Shown in pieces: positions 1 through 8,903 of a DNA stretch of 32,174 bases (its first letter is position 1; every line of letters begins with the position of its first letter). The notes below the pieces were generated by a model, which ran no database searches, had not been told where the DNA came from, and saw only the letters and a list, made by a program, of their open reading frames with translations. Location: the NCBI GenBank assembly GCA_945877175.1, contig CAMCRC010000026.1:1-32174 (forward strand), in the 5' to 3' direction. Both the position numbers and the translations under genes were made by a program. The stretch comes from Klebsiella pneumoniae (GTDB lineage Bacteria; Pseudomonadota; Gammaproteobacteria; Pseudomonadales; Pseudohongiellaceae).

Positions 1-1
1 T

Positions 2-1099
2 TACAAGGAGCGTCACGGCAATTCAGCAAGACTGACGCTGATGGAAGCGCAGTTGTTGTTGCAGCTGGATCAGCTGGATCGCACCATCGCCCTGCTTGAA
101 GAAGGCATCGAAACCTATCCCGACAATCGCCTGATGCGGTTCAACTTCGGGCGCATTCTTGTCCAGGTTGGACGTCTGGAAGAGGCCCGCGTCCAGTTCC
201 AGCAGCTTGCACAGATGGAGCCGGACGATTACGAGACACTCTACTCCCTGGCATTGCTGGAGCTTGAGCTGGACTCCCTGGACGCAGCTCGCAGCTACTT
301 GATCCGCATACTCAATGCCGGCGTGCGCATGAACGAGAGCCACTACTATCTGGGCTATATCGACGAAAACCAGGGCCGCGCTGCGGAAGCCATCGACCAT
401 TACCTGCAGGTGGGGACGGAATTCACCAACTTCCTGAATGCACAACGGCAGGCGGTGCGACTGCTGGTGCTCGAGGAACGTTTCGATGAAGCGCACGCAT
501 TGGTACTGAGCGTTTCTGAGGGGCGCCCTGAACTGGAGATCGTGCTGGTAGCTGTCGAAGTGGACGCCCTGATGAACACCGGTCAGCTTGAGCGTGCCGA
601 CGCCCTGCTGAGCGCCACGCTGGGAATCTACGCCGACAATGTTGATCTGCTGTTCGCCCGCGCCCTGCTGAGCGACCGCCAGGGCAATCTGGCCCGCGCG
701 GAGGAAGACCTGCGCCGCATCATTGCGCTGGAGCCACAGAACGCCACAGCGCTCAATCAGCTGGGTTACACGCTGGCCGATCGCACCGACCGCCACGAAG
801 AGGCGCTGGCACTGCTGGAACGCGCGATCGCTGCTGATCCGGAAGACCCTGCCATTATCGACAGTCTGGCCTGGGCGCAATACAAACTGGGACGCTATGA
901 AGAAGCCCTGGCGAATCTGGAGCGCGCCTTCGCCGTGTTTCCGGACGCTGAAGTGGCCGCTCATCTGGGAGAAGTCCTCTGGATGATGGGCCGCCACGAT
1001 GATGCCAATCGGGTGTGGAATGAGGCTCTGCGTGAACGGCCCGACAGTGCCATTCTGTTGAATACCATCGAACGCCTTCGCAACGGCGCAGGCAGCTGA
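2..1099 (+). CDS. TPR-repeat protein, 5' end outside window
   Basis: The frame is open from the left edge of the window, so this is the C-terminal 365 residues of a longer protein; an in-frame ATG at 41 exists but has no clear Shine-Dalgarno sequence. The whole visible product is helical tetratricopeptide repeat. The clearest repeats are near the C-terminus, with motifs such as LGYTLADRTDRHEEALALLE followed by AIAADPEDPAIIDSLAW and LGEVLWMMGRHDDA. This matches the TPR protein that precedes lolB in Pseudomonas (about 590 residues there), usually exported and thought to act as a protein-interaction scaffold at the envelope. The stop codon lies 2 nt before lolB, so the two are probably co-transcribed. 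The exact function is unknown; the TPR call is firm and the orthology is inferred from gene order and the C-terminal pattern. Confidence 0.88.
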   Translation, partial: YKERHGNSARLTLMEAQLLLQLDQLDRTIALLEEGIETYPDNRLMRFNFGRILVQVGRLEEARVQFQQLAQMEPDDYETLYSLALLELELDSLDAARSYLIRILNAGVRMNESHYYLGYIDENQGRAAEAIDHYLQVGTEFTNFLNAQRQAVRLLVLEERFDEAHALVLSVSEGRPELEIVLVAVEVDALMNTGQLERADALLSATLGIYADNVDLLFARALLSDRQGNLARAEEDLRRIIALEPQNATALNQLGYTLADRTDRHEEALALLERAIAADPEDPAIIDSLAWAQYKLGRYEEALANLERAFAVFPDAEVAAHLGEVLWMMGRHDDANRVWNEALRERPDSAILLNTIERLRNGAGS

Positions 1100-1101
1100 C
1101 A

Positions 1102-1722
1102 ATGTCCCGATGTCGGACTCTTTTCAGCACCTCTCTGCTGTGCCTGCTGCTGGCAGGCTGCGCGAGTGCACCACGCATGGACGCACCCGTGAATGCGGAC
1201 TGGCAGGCACGCCACGCACTGCTGGAAGCGCTTACCTTGTGGGAGTTCACCGGCCGTATCGGCGTCCGCGACGACAAGGAGTCACACTCCTCCCGCATTC
1301 GCTGGCAGCAGCAGGGTGAGAATTACGTCATCAATCTCTGGGGCACCTTGAATGCAGGCGCTACCGAGATAACAGGACGTCCCGGAGAAGTCATTCTCGA
1401 GCAGGAAGGCGAACCGCGGCTGACAGCGGCCTCTGCCGAAGACCTGGTCCGTGAGCAGCTAGGATATGAACTGCCAGTCGCTCAGCTGACATACTGGATC
1501 AAAGGCATTCCGGCTCCGGCGGGCCAGAGCTCCCCGACCTTCAATGCCGAGCAGCACCTCATCTCACTGGAGCAGGATGGCTGGCTGGTGCAATACCTTG
1601 GCTATACCAACTATGCGGCAGAATCTCTGCCAACGCGCATCCGTATCGAGAAGCCTCCGCTGCGACTCGACTTCGTCCGCCTGGACTGGACTCTGCAGAC
1701 TTCGACGCCCATTGCCCCATGA
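1102..1722 (+). CDS. lolB: outer-membrane lipoprotein receptor LolB
   Basis: A 206-residue lipoprotein. The N-terminus has a short signal sequence ending in the lipobox LLAGC, which places the lipidated cysteine at residue 20. LolB takes lipoproteins from the periplasmic carrier LolA and inserts them into the inner leaflet of the outer membrane. Family-like stretches include LWEFTGRIGVRDDKES, the repeated use of W and aromatic residues in short beta strands, and YWIKGIPAP; length matches the usual 200-210 residues. It sits 2 nt after the TPR gene and its stop overlaps the ispE start (ATGA), the conserved lolB-ispE coupling of gammaproteobacteria. Confidence 0.95.
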   Translation: MSRCRTLFSTSLLCLLLAGCASAPRMDAPVNADWQARHALLEALTLWEFTGRIGVRDDKESHSSRIRWQQQGENYVINLWGTLNAGATEITGRPGEVILEQEGEPRLTAASAEDLVREQLGYELPVAQLTYWIKGIPAPAGQSSPTFNAEQHLISLEQDGWLVQYLGYTNYAAESLPTRIRIEKPPLRLDFVRLDWTLQTSTPIAP

Positions 1723-2555
1723 ACGACTTCCTCTGCATCCAGTCGCCAGCCAAGCTGAATCTGTTCCTGCACATCACCGGGCGGCGTCCTGATGGGTATC
1801 ATGAACTGCAGACGATCTTCCAGCTTATTGACTATGCCGACACGCTCGAAGTTATCCGCAGGGCTGATGGAGAACTCACGCTGGATTGCGACCTGAGTGC
1901 TCTGAATACCGATGACAATCTGATCCTGCGGGCCGCGCGCGCGCTGCGCGATGCCACCGGCTGCAAAGAGGGGGCATCCATCCGCCTGCACAAACGCATC
2001 CCCATGGGCGCGGGGCTCGGGGGAGGCAGCTCGAACGCCGCCAGCACCTTGCTCGCCCTGAATTTCCTGTGGCAAACACGTCTCGACACGGCGCAGTTGT
2101 GCACCCTCGGCCTGCGCCTGGGCGCGGATGTCCCGCTGTTTGTGCGGGGGGAGTCCGCCTGGGCAGAAGGTGTCGGTGAACGGCTTTCACCAGTGCTTCT
2201 GCCGCCCCGCTTTTTTGTTGTGATCTGCCCGGATTGCCATGTTTCCACAGGGGATATTTTTTCCAATGAGGAATTGACACGGCAGACGAGTGCCATCAAA
2301 ATGGCCGCCTTTCTGGCTGGGCACACCAGAAATGACTGTGAAAATCTCGTACGAAGCCTGTATCCGCCTGTCGATGAAGCCCTTGAGTGGCTTGCTCAGC
2401 ATGGCCCGGCAAGGATGACAGGAACCGGATCAAGCATCTTCGCAGGGTTCGATTCGGAGGAAGAAGCCGCACGTGTTCTGGCACTTCGTCCCTCGCATTT
2501 GAAAGGTTTTACAGCCCGTGGATTGCAGCGCAGCACTGCGCTCATTCCGGCATGA
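1719..2555 (+). CDS. ispE: 4-diphosphocytidyl-2-C-methyl-D-erythritol kinase
   Basis: IspE phosphorylates CDP-methylerythritol with ATP in the non-mevalonate (MEP) isoprenoid pathway. The 278-residue product has the GHMP-kinase ATP loop PMGAGLGGGSSNAAS at residues 95-109. Lys12 in SPAKLNLFLHITGRR and Asp137 in GADVPLFVRG fit the catalytic pair of the family. The C-terminal glycine-rich loop MTGTGSSIFAGF is also present. The start overlaps the lolB stop by 4 nt, suggesting translational coupling. Dxs and IspA of the same route are encoded elsewhere in this window (24627-26528 and 23644-24558). Confidence 0.97.
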   Translation: MNDFLCIQSPAKLNLFLHITGRRPDGYHELQTIFQLIDYADTLEVIRRADGELTLDCDLSALNTDDNLILRAARALRDATGCKEGASIRLHKRIPMGAGLGGGSSNAASTLLALNFLWQTRLDTAQLCTLGLRLGADVPLFVRGESAWAEGVGERLSPVLLPPRFFVVICPDCHVSTGDIFSNEELTRQTSAIKMAAFLAGHTRNDCENLVRSLYPPVDEALEWLAQHGPARMTGTGSSIFAGFDSEEEAARVLALRPSHLKGFTARGLQRSTALIPA

Positions 2556-2601
2556 GAGTCATGCCCACGCGAAGGCATTCGCTGAAAATGCAGAGTTTTT
2601 T

Positions 2602-2677
2602 AGGGGTGTCGCCAAGTTGGTAAGGCACAAGGTTTTGATCCTTGCATGCGTTGGTTCGAGTCCAGCCACCCCTGCCA
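2602..2677 (+). tRNA. tRNA-Gln (anticodon TTG)
   Basis: A complete 76-nt cloverleaf. The acceptor stem AGGGGTG pairs fully with CACCCCT, the anticodon stem CAAGG/CCTTG encloses a loop carrying TTG, the T arm GTTGG/CCAGC encloses TTCGAGT, and the CCA end is encoded. The position between ispE and prs is the same as in Pseudomonas. I see no convincing separate promoter. Confidence 0.96.
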
Positions 2678-2831
2678 TATTCAATACGTCTCAGGTGATC
2701 GTCTGACAAGGCGACTCACCCTCGGCCAGACCCCGCACTATCCCTGACTGACGGGCGGACCGCTTATCTTAAGCCTGACAAATACAACACGCAGACCTGA
2801 TTCCAAACGGCCTCCGAAGGACACAACTCCC

Positions 2832-3782
2832 ATGGCAAACAACTTGATGGTGTTTACCGGCAATGCCCATCCGGCATTGGCTGACAAGATTGCCAAGTAT
2901 ATCGGCCTGCCTCTGGGAGAGGCGACTGTCAGCAGATTCAGCGACGGCGAGGTGAATGTCGAGATCAAGGAGAATGTGCGGGGCAAGGATGTCTTCATCA
3001 TTCAGCCCACCTGTGCGCCGACCAATGACAGCCTGATGGAACTTATGCTGATGGCAGACGCTCTGCATCGCGCCTCTGCCAACCGCATCACTGCAGTGAT
3101 TCCCTACTTTGGCTACGCCCGCCAGGACCGCCGCGTGCGCTCCTCCCGCGTCGCCATCAGTGCCAAGGTTGTGGCAGACATGATCGTGGCCGTGGGAGTC
3201 AATCGCGTGCTGACAGTCGACCTTCACGCAGAACAGATTCAAGGCTTTTTCAGCATTCCCGTGGACAACGTCTACGGTTCGCCCCTGCTGACAGAGGACA
3301 TCGAAAGACAGAATTACCAGAACCTCACCGTTGTGTCGCCTGACGTTGGCGGTGTGGTGCGCGCGCGCGCCGTTGCCAAAAACCTGAACGTGGACCTGGC
3401 CATCATCGACAAACGTCGGCCGCAGGCCAACGAAGCACAGGTCATGCATATCATCGGCGAAGTGCAGGGACGAACCTGCCTGATTGTGGACGACATGGTC
3501 GATACCGCAGGCACACTCTGCAAAGCCGCTGCAGCATTGAAGGAACACGGGGCCGCGCGCGTCGTCGCGTACTGTACGCACCCAGTCCTGTCGGGCAATG
3601 CGTTCGCCAATATCAGCACGTCCGATCTGGATGAACTGGTAGTGACAGACACGATTCCGCTCAACGACGAGTTCCGCAACTGCAAACGCGTTCGCCAGCT
3701 CAGCATGGCGAAACTGCTGGCTGAATCCATTCGTCGCGTCAGCAACGAAGAATCCATCAGCGCGATGTTCGACAATACCTGA
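2832..3782 (+). CDS. prs: ribose-phosphate pyrophosphokinase
   Basis: Prs makes PRPP from ribose 5-phosphate and ATP, feeding nucleotide, histidine, tryptophan and NAD synthesis in the cytosol. The 316 residues match the usual class I length. Visible motifs are the Mg/ATP histidine region [11 protein letters not shown] (130-140), the flexible-loop region around [13 protein letters not shown] (93-105) and the PRPP-binding loop [10 protein letters not shown] (219-228). The loop reads [11 protein letters not shown] where many homologues read RKxRPRxPIS, a modest deviation. The gene lies between tRNA-Gln and rplY, the conserved arrangement. Confidence 0.97.
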   Translation: MANNLMVFTGNAHPALADKIAKYIGLPLGEATVSRFSDGEVNVEIKENVRGKDVFIIQPTCAPTNDSLMELMLMADALHRASANRITAVIPYFGYARQDRRVRSSRVAISAKVVADMIVAVGVNRVLTVDLHAEQIQGFFSIPVDNVYGSPLLTEDIERQNYQNLTVVSPDVGGVVRARAVAKNLNVDLAIIDKRRPQANEAQVMHIIGEVQGRTCLIVDDMVDTAGTLCKAAAALKEHGAARVVAYCTHPVLSGNAFANISTSDLDELVVTDTIPLNDEFRNCKRVRQLSMAKLLAESIRRVSNEESISAMFDNT

Positions 3783-3955
3783 GAAGGTGTCGCATGGCGT
3801 TGAGGACCACACGGCTGGCAGAACCTCTGGCGGCCGTGCTGGCCAAACAGGCTTCGGCAGATTTCCTGTCGGGGTCTTTGAACACCGAACCCGGCTGGTC
3901 GCAAGCCGGGCAAGGTCTGACGATGTTGTGAAACATCACACACTGGAGATACAAG

Positions 3956-4573
3956 ATGTCCAATGCATTCGAGCTCAACGCTACAGTCAGAGCGGATCTG
4001 GGGAAAGGTGCGAGCCGCCGCCTGCGCCGTCTGGCTGAAATGGTTCCTGCCATCATTTATGGTGAAGGCATACCAGCCGTCAATATCAGCATCCCTCACA
4101 AGGATATTCAGAAAGCCCTGACCAACGAAGCCTTCTACTCGCACATCATCACCCTGCATGTGGATGGCAAGCCGGAGCAGGTCGTGATCAAGGCGCTGCA
4201 GCGCCACCCCGCCAAGCCGCGCATCATGCATGCCGACTTCCAGCGCGTCAGTGCTGACCGTGCCATTGTGGTTGCGGTTCCGCTGCACTTCATCAACGAA
4301 GACAAGTGCAAGGGCGTCAAGATCGGCGGCGGCAGCATCATCAAGGCGCTGAACGAACTGCAGATCAGCTGTCTTCCGAATGACCTGCCAGAGTACATTG
4401 AAGTGGACTTGTCCGATCTGGGCCTTGGCGAAGCGATCCACATTTCTCAGATCAAGCTGCCGAAGGGCGTTTCCAGTGTCGATCTGGCACACGGTCACGA
4501 CTCTGACAATTCTGTCGTGAGCGTTCTGGCGCCACGTGGCATTGCGTCTGCTGACAATCCCGAGAAGAAGTAA
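3956..4573 (+). CDS. rplY: 50S ribosomal protein L25/general stress protein Ctc
   Basis: The product is the long, two-domain L25 (Ctc type, 205 residues). The N-terminal 5S rRNA-binding beta barrel begins MSNAFELNATVRADLGKGAS and contains VPAIIYGEG; the C-terminal TL5-type domain contains VPLHFINEDKC and LPEYIEVDLSDLGLGEAI. L25 binds 5S rRNA in the central protuberance of the 50S subunit. A GGAG lies just upstream of the ATG. A leader of about 170 nt separates it from prs; I see no clear terminator there, so read-through from prs is possible. Confidence 0.96.
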   Translation: MSNAFELNATVRADLGKGASRRLRRLAEMVPAIIYGEGIPAVNISIPHKDIQKALTNEAFYSHIITLHVDGKPEQVVIKALQRHPAKPRIMHADFQRVSADRAIVVAVPLHFINEDKCKGVKIGGGSIIKALNELQISCLPNDLPEYIEVDLSDLGLGEAIHISQIKLPKGVSSVDLAHGHDSDNSVVSVLAPRGIASADNPEKK

Positions 4574-4607
4574 TCCCTGACGTTTACTGCGCTGCGGACC
4601 ATCAATC

Positions 4608-5198
4608 ATGCAAGGCAACGCACTCAAACTGATTGTGGGCCTGGGTAATCCAGGCCCGCAATACCGCTACAACAGGCACAATGCAGGGGCCTGGTTTCTC
4701 TCCCGCGTGGCCGCTGACTTCCATGGCGAGCTGCGCGCGGAATCCAAATTCTTCGGCGAAGCGGGACGCATCACGCTGGCCGGCCAGGATGTCCGTCTGC
4801 TCTTCCCCACCACGTTCATGAACCGCAGCGGCCAGTCCGTCGCCGCGTTCTGCAGCTATTTCGACATTGCCCCTGAGAATATGCTGGTGGCCTATGACGA
4901 GATCGACTTCGACGTGGGCACTACGCGCTTCAAACACGGAGGCGGCCACGGCGGGCACAACGGCATTCGCGACATCATCAGTGCACTGGGCGATCAGAAA
5001 GATTTCTATCGCCTGCGCATCGGCGTCGGCCACCCGGGCAACAAGGCCCAGGTCGCAAACTTTGTACTCAGTGACCCCTCGAAACAGGAAATGGAGGTCA
5101 TCCTGGGCGATATTGACCTGGCGATCCGCACCCTTCCCCATGCGGTGAAGGGAGACTGGCAGAACGCCATGCACAACCTGCATACCAAACCCGCCTGA
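4608..5198 (+). CDS. pth: peptidyl-tRNA hydrolase
   Basis: Pth releases tRNA from peptidyl-tRNA that drops off the ribosome. The 196-residue product has the family signature [17 protein letters not shown] near the N-terminus, with Asn14 and the catalytic His24 in place, then FMNRSGQSV and [14 protein letters not shown] for tRNA and substrate binding. The start is 34 nt after rplY. The Shine-Dalgarno is weak (only GGACC about 10 nt upstream), and coupling to rplY is likely. Confidence 0.97.
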   Translation: MQGNALKLIVGLGNPGPQYRYNRHNAGAWFLSRVAADFHGELRAESKFFGEAGRITLAGQDVRLLFPTTFMNRSGQSVAAFCSYFDIAPENMLVAYDEIDFDVGTTRFKHGGGHGGHNGIRDIISALGDQKDFYRLRIGVGHPGNKAQVANFVLSDPSKQEMEVILGDIDLAIRTLPHAVKGDWQNAMHNLHTKPA

Positions 5199-5239
5199 GG
5201 GCGGCACAACCCGGAACAAACCGATCAAGGAATTCAAGC

Positions 5240-6331
5240 ATGGGCTTCAAATGCGGAATCGTAGGTCTCCCCAACGTGGGCAAGTCGACCTTGTTCAATG
5301 CACTGACCAAGGCGGGCATCGCTGCCGAGAACTTTCCCTTCTGCACCATCGAGCCCAATTCCGGCCTGGTGCCCATGCCTGACCCGCGCCTGGACAAGCT
5401 CTCCGAAATCGTGCAACCACAGCGAATAATCCCCACCACCATGGAGTTCGTCGATATCGCCGGCCTGGTGGCGGGAGCCTCCAAGGGCGAGGGGCTGGGC
5501 AATCAGTTCCTGGCCAACATCCGCGAAACAGATGCCATCGCCCACGTGGTGCGCTGCTTTGAAGACACCAATGTCATCCACGTGGCCGACCGAATCGACC
5601 CTGCTTCCGACATTGAAGTCATCAACACGGAACTCGCGCTGGCCGATCTGGAGTCCGTGGAGAAGGGCATCACCCGCCTGACTCGATTCGCCAAGGGCGG
5701 CGACAAGGACGCAGTGCGCCAGGTAGCGCTGTTCGAGCGGGTGCGCGCCCATCTCAACGAAGCGCTGCCCGTGCGCATGCTTGGCCTTGGCAAGGATGAA
5801 CTGGCGGACCTTTACGGCCTGCATCTGCTGACGGTGAAGCCCACCATGTACATCGCCAACGTGGACGAGAACGGCTTCGAGAACAACCGCCATCTTGACC
5901 GCGTGCGGGAGATTGCGGCCACCGAGGGCGCCTCCGTGGTACCCATCTGCAACAAGCTTGAATCCGAGATCGCCGAGCTGGAAGACGCCGAGAAGCTGGA
6001 GTTCCTGCAGGATCTGGGCATGGTGGAACCAGGACTGGACCGTGTCATTCGCGCTGGTTACGGTCTGTTGGGACTGCAAACCTATTTCACAGCAGGCGTG
6101 AAGGAAGTCCGTGCGTGGACCGTCAAGATTGGCGCCACCGCCCCGCAGGCAGCGGGTGTTATCCACACGGATTTCGAAAAAGGCTTCATCCGCGCCGAAG
6201 TCATCGCTTATGAAGACTTCATTCAGTACAAAGGTGAGCAAGGAGCCAAGGACGCCGGCAAGTGGCGCCTGGAGGGCAAGGAGTACATCGTGCAGGACGG
6301 CGATGTGGTGCATTTCCGATTCAATGTCTGA
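5240..6331 (+). CDS. ychF: redox-regulated ATPase/GTPase YchF (Obg family)
   Basis: A 363-residue translation-associated P-loop ATPase of the TRAFAC/Obg class. Visible are G1 GLPNVGKST (9-17), the switch region with [11 protein letters not shown]3 DIAGLV, a coiled helical arm around the middle, and a C-terminal TGS domain including [13 protein letters not shown] and [13 protein letters not shown]. YchF is known to hydrolyse ATP in preference to GTP and to bind ribosomes. An AAGGA lies 9 nt before the ATG. It follows pth by 41 nt and ends the conserved block. Confidence 0.97.
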   Translation: MGFKCGIVGLPNVGKSTLFNALTKAGIAAENFPFCTIEPNSGLVPMPDPRLDKLSEIVQPQRIIPTTMEFVDIAGLVAGASKGEGLGNQFLANIRETDAIAHVVRCFEDTNVIHVADRIDPASDIEVINTELALADLESVEKGITRLTRFAKGGDKDAVRQVALFERVRAHLNEALPVRMLGLGKDELADLYGLHLLTVKPTMYIANVDENGFENNRHLDRVREIAATEGASVVPICNKLESEIAELEDAEKLEFLQDLGMVEPGLDRVIRAGYGLLGLQTYFTAGVKEVRAWTVKIGATAPQAAGVIHTDFEKGFIRAEVIAYEDFIQYKGEQGAKDAGKWRLEGKEYIVQDGDVVHFRFNV

Positions 6332-6355
6332 CGCGTCAGCGCGCCATTTGCAGGC

Positions 6356-6384
6356 TTGACAAGAAAAGCGCAAGTGGCCAGAAT
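6356..6384 (+). promoter_or_regulatory. sigma70-type promoter of tRNA-Met
   Basis: A perfect -35 TTGACA (6356-6361), a 17-nt spacer and the -10 CAGAAT (6379-6384, 4 of 6 matches). It lies in the ychF-tRNA gap, about 50 nt before the mature tRNA 5' end. Confidence 0.6.
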
Positions 6385-6433
6385 TCGCAGCCTCAAAACG
6401 GATCGGGGTTCCAGACCGGCCGCACAGTTCAAT

Positions 6434-6510
6434 GGCTATGTAGCTCAGTTGGTTAGAGCGCAGCATTCATAATGCTGATGTCCGTGGTTCGAGTCCACGC
6501 ATAGCTACCA
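6434..6510 (+). tRNA. elongator tRNA-Met (anticodon CAT)
   Basis: A 77-nt cloverleaf with acceptor GGCTATG/CATAGCT (position 1-72 is a G-U pair), an anticodon stem CAGCA/TGCTG enclosing TTCATAA, and an encoded CCA. The first pair is formed, so it is not initiator tRNA. Acceptor positions 4 and 5 are T and A, unlike the C4/C5 seen in lysidine-modified tRNA-Ile2, so it reads AUG internally. Confidence 0.93.
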
Positions 6511-6520
6511 TACAAGACAA

Positions 6521-6550
6521 GGGCTTGCCGCAGGGCAGGCCCTTTTTTTT
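6521..6550 (+). terminator. rho-independent terminator after tRNA-Met
   Basis: The 9-bp stem GGGCTTGCC/GGCAGGCCC (one G-U pair) has the loop GCAG and is followed by eight T residues. It starts 11 nt after the tRNA CCA end. Confidence 0.93.
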
Positions 6551-6647
6551 GTCTCGCAAAACAAGTCTCACTTTGAGCGCGCTTTTTCATGGCACACTTC
6601 CTGCTGGCTTCGGCAGAATTCACCACTCAAATGTACACGAGGCACCC

Positions 6648-7838
6648 ATGCAAAGACGTCAATTCCTGCGCGGTTCCGCTGCACTGCTTTCCGCCGCCCC
6701 GCTGGGCGCGGCAGTGGCAGCCGACATCCCTGCGGTCAGCGGCAGCAGCGCCGCGACATTGCTCTCTGACAGCAGAGACCTGGCCCCTCTGGTGGCGAGT
6801 CCCGACCGCATCATCGAGATGAACGTCTGTACCCGCCCCTTTCGCGCTCAAGGCCCACGCATCGAGCTGGAGCGTATCGGGCGCAAGCAGGTTGTGCACA
6901 ATTACGGGCACGGGGGAAGCGGCTGGTCACTGTCATGGGGCAGTGGACTGCTGGCCACCCAGATGGCGCAGAACACAGGCCGGCAGCAGATCGCCATCGT
7001 CGGCTGCGGCGCCATCGGCCTGACCACAGCCCTCGTTGCGCAGCAGGCGGGGCTCGGTGTCACCATTTATGCGAAAGAGCGACCGCCCTATGTGCGCTCG
7101 CAGTTCGCAACAGGCTCATGGACGCCTGACTCGCGCATCTGCAGCAGCGAGTTCGCGCCAGCATTTGCGGAACGCTGGGAAGCGATGGCGCGTTATTCCT
7201 TCCGCCGCTATCAGTCCCTGCTTGGAGCGGCGGGAAACCCGATCGAGTGGCGTGACATGTACAGCATGTCGGACAACCCGCCCGGCACTCCTGCGCCACA
7301 TGGCGAGTCGAACGAGCCTGAGTATCCGGATTTCGAAGACACACTGATCGCCGATCTGACCCCCAAAGCGGTGGATCTCAGCTCGCTGCAACATCCTTTT
7401 CCGGCCCCCTATGTGCGACGCAGGCCGGCGCTGCTGTTCAACATAGCAGGCTATTCGCGTCTGCTGATGGAAGAATTCCTGGCCGCCGGGGGGCGCATCG
7501 AGACCTTCACGCTGAGCGATCGCGGTGACTTCGCCGCCATCGAGGAGCGCACCATCATCAATTGCACCGGCTATGGCGCACGGTCATTGCTGAATGACGA
7601 CTCCATCATTCCGGTGCGCGGCCAGACCTGCAAGCTGATTCCCCAGCCCGAAGTGCACTATGGATTCAACTATGGCAGCCGCAAAGTATCCGTATATCCG
7701 CGGCGCGATGGGCTGCTGGTGCAGGCCCAGGCAGAGGGCGACTTCAACAACGACAAGGAGAATCTGGACCCTACGGAATCCATCTCGGCAGTTGAACGTC
7801 TCGCGGAAATCGTGCTTGAGATGAAGATGAAAGCCTGA
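6648..7838 (+). CDS. Tat-exported D-amino-acid-oxidase-like flavoprotein, circularly permuted
   Basis: A 396-residue FAD-dependent oxidoreductase related to D-amino acid oxidase (DAAO). The chosen ATG begins MQRRQFLRG, a twin-arginine signal; a longer in-frame reading would run back into the tRNA terminator. DAAO motifs are all visible but in rotated order. The segment that is C-terminal in pig DAAO comes first: TRPFRAQGPRIELE (62-75) and VVHNYGHGGSGWSLSWG (82-98). The FAD dinucleotide loop GCGAIG (119-124) follows, then TGSWTP (155-160), INCTGYGA (304-311) and PVRGQ (322-326). The chain ends where the normal protein would continue into the GFRPVRP strand. Arg63 aligns with the substrate-carboxylate Arg283 of pig DAAO, and Gly90 with Gly313. 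The likely role is periplasmic oxidative deamination of an amino acid; the substrate is unknown. It stands alone between a terminator and the sulfurtransferase gene. Confidence 0.85.
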   Translation: MQRRQFLRGSAALLSAAPLGAAVAADIPAVSGSSAATLLSDSRDLAPLVASPDRIIEMNVCTRPFRAQGPRIELERIGRKQVVHNYGHGGSGWSLSWGSGLLATQMAQNTGRQQIAIVGCGAIGLTTALVAQQAGLGVTIYAKERPPYVRSQFATGSWTPDSRICSSEFAPAFAERWEAMARYSFRRYQSLLGAAGNPIEWRDMYSMSDNPPGTPAPHGESNEPEYPDFEDTLIADLTPKAVDLSSLQHPFPAPYVRRRPALLFNIAGYSRLLMEEFLAAGGRIETFTLSDRGDFAAIEERTIINCTGYGARSLLNDDSIIPVRGQTCKLIPQPEVHYGFNYGSRKVSVYPRRDGLLVQAQAEGDFNNDKENLDPTESISAVERLAEIVLEMKMKA

Positions 7839-7968
7839 ACAGACAAGCCCCTCTCTTCGCCGAAGCGACACTTCTGGGCTATGCTTGCGACTTCGAACGG
7901 GCAACCGTTCATCGCCGTGCGCCAGTACTGCCAGCCCCCTGGCATCGCGCGACCTCAGGAGAACACAC

Positions 7969-8850
7969 ATGCAGACTCTCCAACTTGGCGGCCCGCTGGT
8001 CAGCGTCGCCTGGCTGGCCTCGGCGCTGGGCCACGCGGCAGTCGAAAGCACGGACCTTGTGGTGCTGGACGCCAGCTGGCACCTGCCCACGGCGGGCCGG
8101 GATGGCGAGGCCGAGTGGCAGCAGGAGCGCATCGCCAATGCCCGCTACTTTGATTTCGACAAGCGCATCTGCGACCGCGACTCGGCCCTGCCCCACATGA
8201 TGCCGGACGCGCAGTTGTTCACCACGGAAATGCGTCGCCTGGGCGTCAACAAGGACAGCATCGTGGTGATCTATGACGGCGTCGGCATCTTCTCGGCACC
8301 GCGGGCATGGTGGATGCTGCAGGCAATGGGACACAGCCAGTGCGCTGTGCTTGATGGCGGATTGCCGGCGTGGAAACGCGCTGGTCATGCCGTGGCAACG
8401 GAGCCGGAGAAGACTGGACCCAATGCCGCAACAGGGGACTTCACGGCGCGTTACCGATCTTCGCTCATCAGCGACTGGCGCGAAGTATTGCTGGCCACGA
8501 CCGCTGCCGACGCACGCATCCTCGACGCCCGCTCGGCGGACCGCTTCTACGGCCGCGCGCCGGAGCCTCGGCCGGGGCTGCGCGGCGGCCACATGCCGGG
8601 AGCTCGCAGCCTGCCTTTCGACCAGCTGATTCGCGACGGGCACTTGAAACCCCTGGACGAACTGAGGGCGTTGCTGGGAGCACAGGTGGTGCCAGGGTCA
8701 AGAGTGATCGCAAGCTGCGGTTCGGGCGTCACTTCCTGTGTAATAGCGTTTGCTGCGCAACTGGCGGGATACAAGGATGTGTCGGTCTATGACGGATCAT
8801 GGGCCGAGTGGGGGGCTGGCGACACTTTACCCGTCGTCACCACCGACTAA
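7969..8850 (+). CDS. sseA: 3-mercaptopyruvate/thiosulfate sulfurtransferase
   Basis: A 293-residue protein with two rhodanese domains. The active-site loop CGSGVTSC has its catalytic cysteine at residue 250; CGSGVT is the form typical of 3-mercaptopyruvate sulfurtransferases, whereas thiosulfate-type rhodaneses usually carry CRKGVT. The inactive N-terminal domain has VVIYDGVGIFSAPRAWWML (99-117), and the C-terminal domain has RILDARSADRF and GGHMPGARSLPF. It moves sulfur from mercaptopyruvate to a thiol acceptor in the cytosol. The start at 7969 is preceded by AGGAG at 8-nt spacing; an upstream in-frame ATG at 7885 lacks such a site. Confidence 0.93.
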   Translation: MQTLQLGGPLVSVAWLASALGHAAVESTDLVVLDASWHLPTAGRDGEAEWQQERIANARYFDFDKRICDRDSALPHMMPDAQLFTTEMRRLGVNKDSIVVIYDGVGIFSAPRAWWMLQAMGHSQCAVLDGGLPAWKRAGHAVATEPEKTGPNAATGDFTARYRSSLISDWREVLLATTAADARILDARSADRFYGRAPEPRPGLRGGHMPGARSLPFDQLIRDGHLKPLDELRALLGAQVVPGSRVIASCGSGVTSCVIAFAAQLAGYKDVSVYDGSWAEWGAGDTLPVVTTD

Positions 8851-8862
8851 TCCCCGTATACT
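8834..8862 (+). promoter_or_regulatory. possible promoter of the VC0807-like gene
   Basis: The -35 TCGTCA (4 of 6 matches), a 17-nt spacer and the -10 TATACT (5 of 6) lie at the end of sseA, about 40 nt before the downstream ATG. The call rests on sequence match only. Confidence 0.4.
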
Positions 8863-8903
8863 CCGATTTCCTGAAAGTCAGCCCGAAACAGACAATCGCG
8901 ACC

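Noticed and set aside
2575-2601. Possible terminator between ispE and tRNA-Gln
   Set aside because: The stem GCATT/AATGC is only 5 bp with a 7-nt loop and is A+T-rich; the T run ends at the tRNA 5' end.
2769-4627. Long minus-strand frames across prs and rplY
   Set aside because: Both real genes are unmistakable on the plus strand; the opposite frames give His/Val-rich products with no motif.
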